From: Peromyscus leucopus
Lineage: Eukaryota > Chordata > Mammalia > Rodentia > Cricetidae
Direction: 5' to 3'
Assembly (NCBI RefSeq): GCF_004664715.2
Contig: NC_051068.1
Coordinates: 14,334,798 to 14,398,797, forward strand
DNA: 64,000 bases
Shown here: piece after piece, positions 23,310-34,057 of the stretch
How the letters are laid out: each line of letters opens with the position of its first letter
How positions within the stretch are numbered: position 1 is the first letter of the stretch
Made by a program: the position numbers and the translations under genes
Notes under the pieces: generated by a model
Told to the model about the DNA's origin: nothing
Seen by the model: the letters and a program-made list of their open reading frames with translations, nothing else
Database searches by the model: none

Positions 23310-23925
23310 GAAGAGTTCGAAGAAGTGCACCATTAGGCAATGCAGTCACCTAGCAGACATCGTGGCACATGCTCATACAAATCACGGTGGTGCAGGCCAG
23401 TCACTCTAAATGGCCTCTCTAGGGACACAGTAAATAAGAGATGTGTGCGGTGTTGATGGTGTCTATGGGAAATTTTGTGTGCATAAAGACTACAAGATAA
23501 TAATAAAATGAATGGAAAATAACAAGCAGCACGATTGTTTTTGTTTGTTGGTTGGTTGGTTTTTGAGACAGTGTTTTCTCTGTGTAGCTGTCCTGGAATT
23601 TGCTATGTAGATTAGCCTGACCTTGAACTCCCAGACCTCTGTCTGCCTCTGCCTCCCCAGTGCTAGGATTAAAGGCGTGCACCACCACCATCTGGCTAGC
23701 ACAGCTGTTTGTTATTGGTAGCAAGCGCTGCTTACTGTGCAGAACCATGTGTGCAGCCCTCTTGTGTCCTGCCAGTGTGGGCTTGTGTCGCCGGCATGAT
23801 GAAAAGCATGTGACTGAGCCACTGCAGTGTGATAGCACTAGGAATTCGTCAGTGCCACTGTCACATCTGTGGTCTGCCGTTCACGGAAACATGCTTGATC
23901 AGCTTGTAACTATATCCACATATCC
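23310..23925 (+). mobile_element. Old DNA-transposon fossil, split by a B1
   Basis: The left part ('caccattaggcaatgcagtc', 'gcacatgctcatacaaatca', 'cggtggtgcaggccagtc') and the right part ('gtgccactgtcacatctgtg', 'gtctgccgttcacggaaaca') follow the two ends of a non-autonomous DNA transposon known from placental mammals. I cannot name the family with certainty. A B1 at 23541-23697 lies between them and is therefore younger. No transposase frame is visible. Confidence 0.42.
23541..23697 (-). mobile_element. B1 SINE inserted in older transposon
   Basis: The plus strand shows 'tttttgagacagtgttttct', 'agcctgaccttgaactccca' and 'ggattaaaggcgtgcaccac'. The flanks 23528-23540 (AGCACGATTGTTT) and 23698-23710 (AGCACAGCTGTTT) are imperfect 13-bp direct repeats. 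The B1 is older than the copies at 10482 and 57161, judging by divergence. Confidence 0.88.
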
Positions 23926-24065
23926 ACGTATGTGCTTCCGGTGGAGTAATTGACAGATGAAGGCTTTTGCTAGGATTCATAGGGAAATGTTATACAGCCA
24001 AGCTCAAATTATTTATTGAACTTGAATGTAATTTTCAAATTTCTACTTATAAAATAATTCAGTAT

Positions 24066-24160
24066 TAGGCTGGGAAGACAGCACAGTCAGTGAGGTGGCT
24101 GCTGTGTAAGCAAGAAGATGTGAGTTTGAGCCATAGTACCCCGCCCCCCAAAAGCTAAGC
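24066..24160 (+). mobile_element. B3/B2 SINE head fragment
   Basis: 'ggctgggaagacagcacagt', 'aagcaagaagatgtgagttt' and 'gagccatagtaccc' give the tRNA-like head. The tail is replaced by the next SINE. Confidence 0.6.
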
Positions 24161-24162
24161 AT

Positions 24163-24385
24163 TGGCCTGGAGTGATGTCAGTGATTCCGAGCATTTATTG
24201 CCCTTGCAGAAGACCTGGGTTCAGCTCTCATCATCCATATCTGGCAGCTCACAATGACTTGTAATTCTGCTTCAGGGGGTCTGATACCTGTTTCCAGCTT
24301 CTATGGGAAGCAGGCATACATGTGGTACATATTTGCACACACTCATACATACACAATTAATAAATAAACAAACAATTTTCAAATA
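24163..24385 (+). mobile_element. B3/B2 SINE
   Basis: 'ggcctggagtgatgtcagtg', 'gaagacctgggttcagctct', 'gcagctcacaatgacttgta', 'gaagcaggcatacatgtgg' and an A-rich end ('aattaataaataaac') show the full B2/B3 order. It directly follows the truncated head copy, so two insertions are likely. Confidence 0.75.
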
Positions 24386-24392
24386 AAAAGTA

Positions 24393-24600
24393 GCATGCAC
24401 CTTTAATCCTAGCACTGAGGAGGCTGTGAGAGGAGGACCCCTGTGGCTCCCTGGCTAGCTCTCCCAGTCTCCTTGACCAGCTCCAGGCCAGCCTGCAAGC
24501 TTGTTTCAAAGAATGTGGGCACCACATAAGGAGTAATACCTGAGGTTAACCTGTGGCTCCCACAATGCATGCATGTATGCACTCCTAATGCATGTGCAGG
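24393..24600 (+). mobile_element. B4-like composite SINE, decayed
   Basis: The left part ('cacctttaatcctagcactg') is B1-like. The right part ('acctgaggttaacctgtggc' and 'tcccacaatgcatgcatgta') resembles the tail of B4-type composite SINEs. Boundaries are approximate. Confidence 0.5.
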
Positions 24601-24851
24601 CATACACTACCAAGGATTCAATTTCTAACTGCTATAAACAGCAGTGTGACAGCTGACCCTGTGCCATGACGGTCCCATCTCTCTGGGCAGGCTACCTCAC
24701 ATCCCTACTTAGAAGATGAGTTGGCCCAGGAGGGCCTCACCCAGTCCAAGCTGCTTTCACCAGCAGTTCTAGAGGGCAGCAGACCCTGGCTCCTTCCATG
24801 CTTCTCTTGGCAACCAACCATGAATTACTGGCACAATATCAATTTGTTGCT

Positions 24852-25572
24852 TGTCTTACTTAGGATTTCCACTGGGGCAATGAAACGCCATGACCAAAAA
24901 GCAAGTTGGGGAGAAAAGGGTTTATTTGATTTACACATCCATGTTGTTGTTCATTATTGAAGGAAGTAAGGACAGGAACTCAAGCAGGGCAGGATCCTGG
25001 AGGCAGGAGCTGATGCAGGAGCCATCGAGGGGTGCTGCTTACTGGCTTGCGATGTGTTTATCTAAGTTGTTCTATTACCAATAAAGACTTGGGAGCCAAA
25101 TATTGGGGTGAAAACCTGATAGATCAAAGAATCCGAAGAGGAGCGACCAGCTGACCTTCTCTCCACACTTCCCAGATCGAAGAGACTGCAGAATCCCTAA
25201 GTCCCTCTCTAGCCTTTCCTGTGTGTCTTCTTTATCCATATTACCGCCTTCTCTATGGCTAATTCTAGTCAGCTAGTTGCTGGCTCTACCCCGTGATTCA
25301 AGCTTAACTTTATTAACACAGTTTCGGGGTGTCACAGTGCAATCAAATATCCACAACAAGCTTGCTTCCCCTGGCTTGCTCAGCCTGCTTTCTTATAGAA
25401 CTCAGGACCACCAGCCCATGGGTGGCTCCATCCGCCATGCATGGGCTGGCCCTCCCCCATTGATCACTAATTGAGAAAATGCCTTACAGCTGGATCTCAT
25501 GGAAGCATTTCCTCAGCTTCTTCCTCTCTGATGACTCTAGCTTGTGTCAAGTTGACACAAAGCTTCCAGTAG
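24852..25572 (+). mobile_element. Rodent MaLR LTR split by another element
   Basis: The left arm (24852-25050) has 'gaaacgccatgaccaaaaag', 'aggaactcaagcagggcagg' and 'gtgctgcttactggcttgc'. The right arm (25360-25572) has 'ctcagcctgctttcttatag', 'aactcaggaccaccagccca' and 'gactctagcttgtgtcaagt' followed by 'tgacacaaagcttccag'. Together they form one MTD/ORR1-class LTR. The same family recurs at 50889-51280. The 309-base insert is listed separately. Confidence 0.75.
25051..25359. mobile_element. 309-bp LTR-like insertion, family unknown
   Basis: This block interrupts the MaLR LTR exactly, with the 6-bp sequence GCTTGC repeated at 25045-25050 and 25360-25365. Its edges are nearly TG...CA (TGTGTTTATC at 25053 and CCACAACA to 25358), and it carries an AATAAA at 25080-25085 ('ccaataaag'). 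Size, 6-bp duplication and edges suggest a solo LTR of a class II-like endogenous retrovirus, perhaps restricted to cricetid rodents. The orientation is not settled. A SINE or other retroposon is less likely because no A tail is present. Confidence 0.5.
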
Positions 25573-26249
25573 ATTGCTTTTCTTGGGTGCTAATCTCCCC
25601 GTTTTCTGTCCCTGAGAGCCCCACAGAAGCTTTCTGAAGGGGCAGCTTCTCTTGTTTCTAACTTATCTTTGCTAGGAAGTAGCCAGATCTGTTGGGGGTC
25701 ATCATGACCGCTTAATAGGTTCTGGGTCTTGGTGTCAGGGTGCATTTCTGATGGGCCACCAGCGTGTGTTTTCCCAAAGTGACAACCCAGGCCATCCTTC
25801 TTAGGAACACCTGCTAACAGCCTGCAGAGCGGGTGGCTTTGTCACTGGCTCCCAAAGGCAGTACCTTGCTGTGAGTTGTGTGATTTTTCCTTCTAACCCA
25901 GCAGAAAAGGGCAGGACATAGGAAGAAAATATAACAATTTCTTTGATGCATCCAAAGTGCGTGCCCAGCCTTACTAAAATGCAACCAGAGAGCTATGGAT
26001 GCTGTCACGTGTTTCCATGCACCATCGACAAAGAAAGCCTGCAGCTCCTTTCTTTCTGCTTTCTTGAAAGTTGCAGGGTTTTTGGTGTTGCCAATTTGGC
26101 AAAGTAAATCCATTCTTGTGTGATTTTTGAACCACTTATTTATAAACTAACCAAAGGCAATCAAAAGTTTCCAAATGCTCTATGAAGGTATGTGAGGGCT
26201 ATGTAAACATTTCAGTCTAAAAACACTAAATCAAAGAAAAAAAAGGGCC
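25573..26249. other. Unique non-coding stretch
   Basis: Nothing recognised. A 99-codon minus-strand open frame at 25814-26113 shows no known motif. Confidence 0.4.
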
Positions 26250-26360
26250 TATCAACTTGAAATTCTGGGGGGGGGTTGAGGGGGGAGCCCAGAGGGAGGA
26301 AAGGGAGAGGGAAAGTCGTATAGTACTATTTCAATTAAAAACATATTTTAAAAAAAGTTT
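26250..26360 (+). mobile_element. LINE-1 3' terminal fragment
   Basis: The G-rich run 'tctgggggggggttgagg' and 'gagggaggaaagggagaggg' followed by 'atttcaattaaaaacatatt' and an A-rich end are the usual close of rodent L1 3' UTRs. The insertion was strongly 5' truncated. Confidence 0.6.
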
Positions 26361-26824
26361 CAACTTCGAAGATGGCTAAGTTCTGGATAGAGCCCTGTAC
26401 CCATTTTCTCAGGAGAGGGAATTATGAATCCCATAGCGTATTTCAATTTTTTTTTAAATTAAAAAGACACATCAGCCAGCTTGTGAGTATCATGTCCCCC
26501 TAGATAGAAACATGTAACTCTGTGAACGAAACCATTCCCCACAGTAGAGGCAGGGGCATCACTACCCCGGTAGGGGTACACCATGATCAAGTACAGGCGA
26601 TGGAGGATGTGCAGAGAAATGCATGGATCTGAGGGAGGAGATTAGCTTGTTTGGTGATGAAAAATGGTACCAAAGGCAGAACTCAGAAGGTCCAGCATGG
26701 TGGAAGGTTTTTTCTTTAAATAATTAGGCTAGCATTTGACACTTTAAAAACTCACACAGTGCTTCTGTTGGCTGTTGATTTGTACCTTTGTGGCATCTCC
26801 CCGGGTGCACTGCTGCCCTGCCTT

Positions 26825-26902
26825 CCAGATACTTGGAAGCTGGAGGATGGAGCTCAGGTTGTGAGGCGCCTTTCCTCACTGGGCCATCTCAACAGCCCAC
26901 GT
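26825..26902 (-). mobile_element. B3/B2 SINE head fragment
   Basis: 'tggagctcaggttgtgaggc', 'cgcctttcctcactgggcca' and 'tctcaacagccca' are the reverse of the B2/B3 head with A and B boxes. Confidence 0.6.
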
Positions 26903-27229
26903 GGAAGGACTCAGTGTAGTAGCTGTTTGTCTGTTGGAAGTGTAGCATTGAAGAGTATGTAAGCATGCACATGGGGCCTCTCTGCAAAGACTGTTTGACT
27001 GGCAGGGAATTCGCTCTCTTGTGTCCTCAGCCCTTCCTTCCGAGGAAGGCCTGCAGGGTTGGGAAGAACATTCGGTTCCCTGATAACGCCTTCCCAGCGA
27101 CAATGACTGCTTTCCCGGGTGCACGGAACTAGCTGGAGACCTCCAGAAAAGAGAAAATGCTGGGGCCACAGGGTAGCCTTTGTATTCAGAAAAGTCACCA
27201 GATTAAGACAGAAAGGTTTGGGGGTTTTA
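26903..27229. other. Unique non-coding stretch
   Basis: No repeat was recognised. Overlapping 95- to 97-codon minus-strand frames show no protein family. Confidence 0.4.
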
Positions 27230-27239
27230 TTTGTTTGTT

Positions 27240-27730
27240 GTTGTATTAAATATAAAAAGCCTTTACCTCAGTAAATGCTTGCCCCAGTTTGGAACCGACT
27301 GGAGCAGTCACGCGTGCGTGCTTCTCCGACTCGAGGGCAGCATACATACATGTAATTGGCCGCTCTTTCCTCTCCCCCGGCAGTCTGCGAAAATGCCCCT
27401 GCTTCTGCCGCGCCATTAAAAGGCAGCGGTTGCACCATACTGTGATTTGGAAGCTGAAGAAAATGGCCAGGACTGACTGATATCTGATAAACAGTAACAG
27501 GAGTCCGTTTATTGCACCAATCGTTAAATAATGGTGCTGATTATAAGGCAGTAACTGCAGATGCAGTAATTGTCTGTCATAAATCTTAGTCACTTCTGAC
27601 AGGAGCACAATGAGCCGGAGCATCTGCTCGAGGGCAAATGACTTCTGATAAATATCAGCTCCACGAAAATGTACTTGGATGTGTCTCAATATTTTGGAGA
27701 GCCATTCATGTTGCTTCCACAAATGTGAAG
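27240..27730. promoter_or_regulatory. Candidate conserved non-coding element with CpG-rich core
   Basis: No repeat signature is present. About 12 CpG dinucleotides lie within roughly 145 bases (27288-27432), in a window where CpG is otherwise rare outside SINEs, so methylation decay has been resisted. The right half has TTTATTG, TTAAATAATGG, TAATTG and GATAAATATC-type cores. A polypyrimidine run ending CCCCCGGCAG at 27372-27381 looks like a splice acceptor. On the minus strand a 158-codon open frame (27246-27722) spans the block. It starts MWKQHEWLSKILRH and contains two hydrophobic patches, but no known domain. The best reading is a conserved enhancer; a short non-coding exon or alternative promoter is possible. 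Confidence 0.45.
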
Positions 27731-27762
27731 TTATTATTGGTTTGTATTGATTTCGCCACCTT

Positions 27763-27774
27763 TTTTTTTTTTTA
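27763..27774. repeat. Short poly-T run
   Basis: Twelve T bases followed by AAAGAGACAGAG. This may be the remnant of a SINE edge, but too little remains to call one. Confidence 0.5.
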
Positions 27775-27941
27775 AAGAGACAGAGTGACTCAAGGTTGTG
27801 TTGAATAGCATCTCAGCTCTCTTTATCTGATCTACTCATTCTCTCAAATGCATGTTTGAGCGGGGAAAAAAAAATAATTGCACTCTTTTCGGTAGATTGC
27901 TGCTCAGAAACACAGCCTGGGAAATTCAATATACAGCCTAC

Positions 27942-27963
27942 AAAAAAAAAAAAAAAAAAAAAA
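27942..27963. repeat. Poly-A run
   Basis: About 22 uninterrupted A bases with no recognised retroposon attached. Confidence 0.9.
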
Positions 27964-30030
27964 GCCAATGTTTGCTAAAGGGAGAGGGAACATATTTGGA
28001 ATTTTACAAAGATTATTTTTTTAGAAAAAAATTTTAACTACATGAAAATGAATTGTAGGGTCTCCTATGATGCCTGTAGAAGAATATTATTATCATATTC
28101 ATTATTAAATTTACCCAATATATAATAGCTACGCATCAAGAAATGTCCTGATGTTAAAACAAAAACAAAAACCACTCGGGGAAGTTGGCACCATATAGGG
28201 TGTTAGCATCACCACGTTTTAAGAATATTCTTTCTGAAATGTTTATTTCTTAATAAACAGTTACTGTATCCGGGATGCTTAGACGTACAGAGCATTAGAA
28301 ATGTACCTTTACCTGATGTGGAAGCTCAGCCATGTAGAGTTCGAACTTAAAATGGGATTTGAAGAGGTTGAGAGTAATTTAATAAAGGAATGCTGTGCCT
28401 GCTTGTAGCCGTTGATGGCTATGGGAGACACAGGGCTCGTGCTTGGTGTTTCCATGGGAAGGGAAGGAGCGTTCTGCAGTGTGCTTATGAAGTTGCTCCA
28501 TTTCTTTAGCAGAGAGAGGTCCAGGAGTGAGAGTGTGTGCGTGGGGGGAGGGATCTAAGAGATGGTGGTGACGCATGATGTGAGGGGAGCCTCTCTGCTC
28601 AGCTCTCCTGTGGGCTGCCCGAGGTTTTCTCTCGCAGATGAAGCTGTCCGTCTATCCACAGAGCCTCACCACCTCACTCACAGGGAAAATAAAGCTTTTC
28701 TACAAATCTGACTCATGTTTCCTCTGGTGTCTGGCCATAGAAAGACAGCTCACTGAACTCCCTAATGGCTCCGGTTGGGTAGCAACTCTGAGGGTCCTGT
28801 TAACAGCATCCAGGATACGGGGCCCCTTTAACCGCAAATCTCCTTAAAACAATGTCTCCTTGACATTACACTAAATTTCCTGGGAGATTATTTGAAACGC
28901 ATTGGTCTACAGTGAGCCTACTATTTAGAGTACATTTTAGCAGGTTGTTTTGACTGATTCATTTAGGAACTGGGCAAAGCAGTCCTTAATCCAACTTCGT
29001 ATACAGAAGAGCTCCCCAGGCAACCAACCCGGTGTGAGTACTAGCTCTCCCAGTCAGATTCTCAGCTTTCCCCAGCTTCCACCGGGGTGGTGGCCAGAGG
29101 CACAACTTTTGCTGACTCTAAGGTTGTGGAATACAAGCTGCCTATAAACCCCTTACACATGCCTGACACAGGGAGAGAACAGTGTATAAAAAGCCGTGTG
29201 TGTCCCTAGAGCTGCTGCTGCTGCTGAGGACGTTATTAGTATGACATGTTTATTAACTAATATCCCTGCGTCAGGAATCAAATTCCCACGCTTGTCGGAG
29301 TCTTCATTTTCAAGTGATTTTAATTCTCTTGATTTTTGTGTTGTAATTTATTTCCCATTCCTGGACAAAAGAAAACAAGACAAAAACGTAACAACAACAT
29401 TATCATCATCATCAACAACAACAAATCCATGCCGGGAACTTACAAAAATCATGTTTCTATTTTGTTGGGTGTAATTCCCTGAATTCAGTATAAAAAAACA
29501 AAGCAAATGAATGTCAGATTACCTATGTTATGTTGGACAGCGGTTAGAGATGCCAGAGTATTCAAGAAACTCCGTCCATCTCAGCTTTGTCAGAGCTGGC
29601 TAAACTCTCAGGTGGAAGGGACGTCAGTGACCCCACTTTGCTGGAGTGGAGTGTAACAGGAGGGCAGGAGGGCTCTGGATGGAACCGGTGGCAGGCTGCT
29701 ATTGCCCAAAGTTTTTGGATACTTCTAGCTTAGGGAACCCACTCCCCTGCAAAAAAAGACCTCTATGGCCCAATGTGTTGAGTAGTTCTAGCCTCTTGGG
29801 TTTAGCAGAGTCAATAGACAGCATGATCAGAGACTTGAGTGGGAGCATGTGACTTACGGAGTACGGCATGTTTGACTGAGAGCAAAAGTTGAGCAGAGAG
29901 CCCATGTTGTATATAGCAGGGATAAAGCTGGCCTGGATGGGGGCTGAGGTCCCAGCGATGGCGTCATGCTTATATTTGAGAAGAGCCAGTGTGTGTTAAC
30001 TCTGCGTCGGGCTTTAAACAGGAAGAGTTA
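27964..30030. other. Unique non-coding stretch
   Basis: No gene or clear transposon was recognised. Small features are a (GCT)4-type run near 29210 and an ATC/AAC triplet-rich patch at 29388-29425. Confidence 0.4.
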
Positions 30031-30034
30031 AGAC

Positions 30035-30133
30035 AGGTCTCCCCAGTTAGTCCAGGTTAGCCTTGGCCTCACTTCTGCCCCTGCCATCACCTCCCAGGTG
30101 CTAGAGTTACCCAAGTGTCACCACATCTGGCTA
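30035..30133 (-). mobile_element. B1-like SINE fragment, decayed
   Basis: 'gttagtccaggttagccttg' and 'ccaggtgctagagttaccc' followed by 'gtgtcaccacatctggct' are the reverse of a B1-type SINE. Confidence 0.6.
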
Positions 30134-30269
30134 AAACAAATTCCTTCATGCCCAACTTCATTTAAGCCCAGTAGTAAGTAGTAAGACAGCAAGTGTGGTG
30201 ATTGCAGCTGTCAACCCAGCAGCCAGCCTGCATGGGTCGGATGGAATCTTCCCTTTCCTCGTTACCACT

Positions 30270-30420
30270 GTGGGACTCAGGGCTGCTGTCCAACCTTTGT
30301 GTTTCAGTTCTCCCCAAGTGAAAAAGAACAAGACTAACGCCTAGCTCACGGGGTGTGGGGCGCCAATGAACTGAATACGTGGCTGTGTTTTGAGCTCCAC
30401 CTTTGGGTCAGGTATAAATA
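30270..30420 (+). mobile_element. MIR-like SINE
   Basis: 'tgtgtttcagttctccccaa' and 'gactaacgcctagctcacgg' followed by 'ggtgtgggg' follow the MIR core and right half. Divergence is high. Confidence 0.42.
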
Positions 30421-30479
30421 ACACAGTTATCTGTTGGGGAGAAGACACTGGGAGTCTTTCTTTGTTTTTACATTTGTTT

Positions 30480-30637
30480 GTTTGATGAGGGTGTGTGCAC
30501 ATGCCATAGTCCACATGTGAATCTTAGAGGACAGCTCTTAGAAGTTGGTCATCTCCTCCCACCATGTGGGTCCCGGGAATTGAACTCAGGTCATCAGGCT
30601 TGACAGTAAGTGACGTTTCCCACTGAGCTGTCAAGCT
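30480..30637 (-). mobile_element. B3 SINE
   Basis: 'gcacatgccatagtccacat', 'aagttggtcatctcctccca', 'ccatgtgggtcccgggaatt' and 'gaactcaggtcatcaggctt' followed by 'cccactgagctgtcaagc' are the reverse of a B3. Confidence 0.82.
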
Positions 30638-30654
30638 GACACAACAGTGTGATT

Positions 30655-30708
30655 CTTTTTTAAACATTTTCCACTTTTATTTAGTGTGTGTGAGAGAAAA
30701 AGATAGGT

Positions 30709-30771
<63 letters not shown>

Positions 30772-30890
30772 TTGTGTGCACTCGGCAGTCAGAGGATTCA
30801 ATGGATACCTTTCAGGAGTTGGTGTGCTCTTTCTACCAGGGATCAGACTCAGGCCATCAGGTTGGCAGCAGTCACCTTCACTCACGAAGG
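30655..30890 (-). mobile_element. B3 SINE with expanded (GA)n tail
   Basis: 'tttcaggagttggtgtgctc' and 'gggatcagactcaggccatc' followed by 'aggttggcagcagtcacctt' are the reverse of a second B3. Its tail side contains a (GA)n tract at 30711-30767. The head is missing where the URR1 begins. Confidence 0.65.
30711..30767. repeat. (GA)n microsatellite
   Basis: About 28 AG units, read directly. It lies in the tail-side part of a B3. Confidence 0.95.
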
Positions 30891-31096
30891 TAGTGGCTCC
30901 CAACCTGTGGGTCATGACCCTTTTGGGGGGATCCATATTAAATATCTTGCCTATCAGATAGGTATATTATGAGTCATAACAGTAGCAAAATTACAGTTAT
31001 AAAGTATCAACAAAAATAATTTTATGGTTGGGGGGGTCACCACAGCACAAGGAACTGTATTAAAGGGTCACAGCATTAGGAAGGGGAGAGCCATTG
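30891..31096 (-). mobile_element. URR1 hAT-Charlie DNA transposon, decayed
   Basis: 'tagtggctcccaacctgtgg', 'gtcatgacccttttgg', 'gcaaaattacagttataaag' and 'ggtcaccacagcacaaggaa' followed by 'ctgtattaaagggtcac' are the reverse of the complete URR1 at 16174. The terminal repeats are eroded (TAGTGGCTCCCAAC and GGGAGAGCCATTG). Confidence 0.8.
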
Positions 31097-31496
31097 CCCT
31101 AAGGTCTCTTGCCACCATCCAGCAACTGAGATTCTTTATATATATCTCCTGTTACATTAACTGTAAGGTAAAACTGAGAGGATGATATGAATATAAATAT
31201 TTTATACTCACCATAGGAAAGGGACACATATCAGAACATTTAAAATCATTAATTACTCAGTTCCTAATACATAATCTCTTTATTGTATTGTTTTCAGAAT
31301 TTGTAATTATAACTCTATATCTAGGAAAATCACACTGTGTAAATAAATACAACCCTCTACAGTTCCTAATGCCCACATCCACTATCTGATACACAGAGGT
31401 AGCATAAGAAATTAAACATTCACTGACTTTATAGATTAATTATAGAATTCTCAGAAGTGTAGGCCATGAACCCCAGAGATGGTCATTTGTGCCCTC
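31097..31496. other. AT-rich unique stretch
   Basis: No gene or repeat recognised. Confidence 0.4.
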
Positions 31497-31566
31497 CTCC
31501 CTGCTCGCTCTCGCTCTCTCTGTCTCTGTCTCTGTCTGTCTCTGTCTCTGTCTGTCTCTGTCTCTG

Positions 31567-31639
<73 letters not shown>

Positions 31640-31640
31640 T
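31497..31640. repeat. Compound (TCTCTG)n-(CT)n-(CA)n microsatellite
   Basis: TCTCTG/TCTGTC units run from about 31517 to 31586, then pure CT to about 31624, then CA to 31639. Long leucine/serine or arginine/glutamate frames across it are artefacts of the repeat. Confidence 0.97.
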
Positions 31641-33679
31641 TGCCAAGGCACTCCCCAAGTGTAGACCTCTCATTTTCCTCTCTCCTATTGCCGGGTATTA
31701 TTCCCCCTTTCAATATTTTCCGGTCTCACAAATAAAAGGCCATTTTATCATTTGAAACTACTTATTTCTATTAGCTTGAATACACTTGTTGAAAATTTCT
31801 ACTTTTGTAAAATGTTTATGCTATTTTGCGGCCTGCATTGTTCAAGAAGAAAATCAAGGTGCTTCCACCTGAAAGAAGATTTATCGTTATGATAGTACCC
31901 CTCTATCTGACCTATTTTGATGACAGCACCACTTTATCTGACACATTTTGGTAACATCCCTTTATATGATATATTCTGAAGATACTCAGGTGTATACATG
32001 TTGTTTAATAAATTTGAAAAGGGGAAGAAATAAGTGAGTATCGATCTATGTAGAAGTGAATGAGATTTCATCTAAAATTCAAACCTGTGCCTGCTCAGCT
32101 CTTCCTCTATTAACCTGGGATAGCTTCCCTGTGTCCTGCTTGGAAGCCTCCATTTTAAAACAAGACATTGTTTGCAGCCTCCTCCCTAGTCGCCCCTGTC
32201 CTGAGAGCCATGTGTACACAACTCCTTCCATGGCCATGTTCACTGATGTTAGGTTGGTGGCTTGAAATCAGACACACTGGGAATATTTAAACTGTGAAAA
32301 TAGAGAAACACTACAAATTAGAGCCTCTCCCACAGCAGATACAATTGCAAAGTATTTCCCAATGCCCCACTGTAGTGACCCTAAGATGTAGACACCTTGA
32401 ATTTCTAGGGATTGCTGATCAGGAACAGCACCAAGATGTGCCAGCACTGGTAAGAGAAGGTGCCAGTAGCTCCATCGGTACCCAGAAGCCCTCGGATGGC
32501 AGGGCCAGCCCCTCGACCTTTGCTCAGACCAAACTAGCTCTGACGAAAAGCTGGCTGACAGTCACACAGAGTCCTGCAGCAGACGGACTTCGCCTTCTTA
32601 AGAAGCTTGGTCTCGATGGTTAGATGGTAAAGAATCTCATCACTCCTTCCTCACCACTCTCAGGGGCTTCACCAAAGAGCTTTCTCCAACCACAGGTGGT
32701 CCATTCCTCACAGGAACGGCTCATTCAAGCTTCCTGCATCTTCTTTTAGTGATCTTCATGAACAAGATCTCTGGCACAGGTGTCTAGTTCAACCTTGCTA
32801 AACTGTGGTGGAGTGGTGTTTGAGTTAGTCCCAGAGTGTTGTCTCCCTGCAGCGCAAGTAACTTGGTACTTTAGGAAAACTGGGGACTCTGACGTCTGCA
32901 CAACAGTGAGCTTGCCTCAGTCCAAGTGGCGTGATCTGAAACAGTGGGGCCAGGAGCCCTTATGTTCCTCTGCTTCGGGATTGAACAACAGGGAGGGCTT
33001 TGCAGTTCTGAACTGAAGATGTGAGCACATGGCTGGATGCATGATACAGTTTGTATATGGGATACGGTTTTCAGGAGTCATCTGGGAGATGAATTTTTGT
33101 ACACTGAACTTTTGGGTGCTCTAGGATATTTCCAGGATTTTCAAACTCAAAGGACAGTTTATTTAAAAATCCTTTACTGCCTCAGAATGATGAGCCATAT
33201 CATTGCTACACCACCTTGGATGATGTATGACATCATAATATGAACGAATGGGAGAAATGGAAGATCTGAGCATGCTCCACCAATCCAGCATGGGTACAGG
33301 CTGAGGCTGGTGGGCTGCCCAAGGGAATGATGGGTCTGTGTGGTTGCCATGGTTGCTGCCAGTGGCTGTGAGCTGTCGATGAGCTGTCGACTCTAAAGAT
33401 GAGGACCAGTTAGTCAGCATCACAAGGCCTCTCGCGCTCTTTTTTTTTTTAACAGAAATTCTCTGTTTCCTTGACTATTCCAATGGTGAATAAGGATGAG
33501 GGAAAGAGTCCCATGGCTTCCTTCTTTTCCTAAGTTGCGTGGCTATGGTAGGAACTGTGCTGCAACCCATCAGTTATCACACTCAGCTTTGACCCAGGTG
33601 TTTGGAGATCAGCCACTCACTAACCGCAATGACAGCTGGGGGATTTGTGAATATTAAACGTTAGACATAACTAAGAACT
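31641..33679. other. Unique non-coding stretch
   Basis: No gene, RNA gene or secure transposon was recognised in 2 kb. A 109-codon plus-strand frame at 32294-32623 shows no protein family. Confidence 0.4.
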
Positions 33680-33906
33680 CCAGACTTGCCTTATGATACT
33701 ACATCTTAGCTTTCTGTTCCGTATGAAGTGAGCCACCTCCTCTACTCTGCTCTTCCCATGACACATTGTGCTACCAGGACTCAAAGCAACAACCAGATAA
33801 CCATGGCCTGGACCTTTGACATCATGTAAAAGAAACCTTTGCAGCTTATGAAAGTTTCTTATCTCAGATATTTTGGCAGAATGACAGAGAGCTGACTAAT
33901 ACTTTG
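33680..33906 (+). mobile_element. MaLR-type LTR, 3' part
   Basis: 'tatgatactacatcttagct', 'ggactcaaagcaacaacc' and 'ccatggcctggacctttgac' are followed by 'agcttatgaaagtttcttat' and 'ctcagatattttggcag', with 'agctgactaatac' at the close. This order is that of the 3' half of a MaLR LTR. The 5' half was not recognised. Confidence 0.5.
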
Positions 33907-33964
33907 ATAGAGAATTGTTATCTAATATGTGTAAAAAACTATAGTTTAGTAGTACACACACTAA

Positions 33965-34055
<91 letters not shown>
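33965..34055. repeat. Compound (CA)n-(GA)n microsatellite
   Basis: CA units occupy 33965-34000 and GA units 34001-34055, with a clean switch. Confidence 0.97.

Positions 34056-34057
<2 letters not shown>

Noticed and set aside
23419..23838. 139-codon minus-strand open frame
   Set aside because: Its middle is the translation of a B1, and the flanks are an old DNA transposon.
31466..31755. Several overlapping serine/leucine or arginine/glutamate frames
   Set aside because: All derive from the CT/CA/TCTCTG microsatellite.
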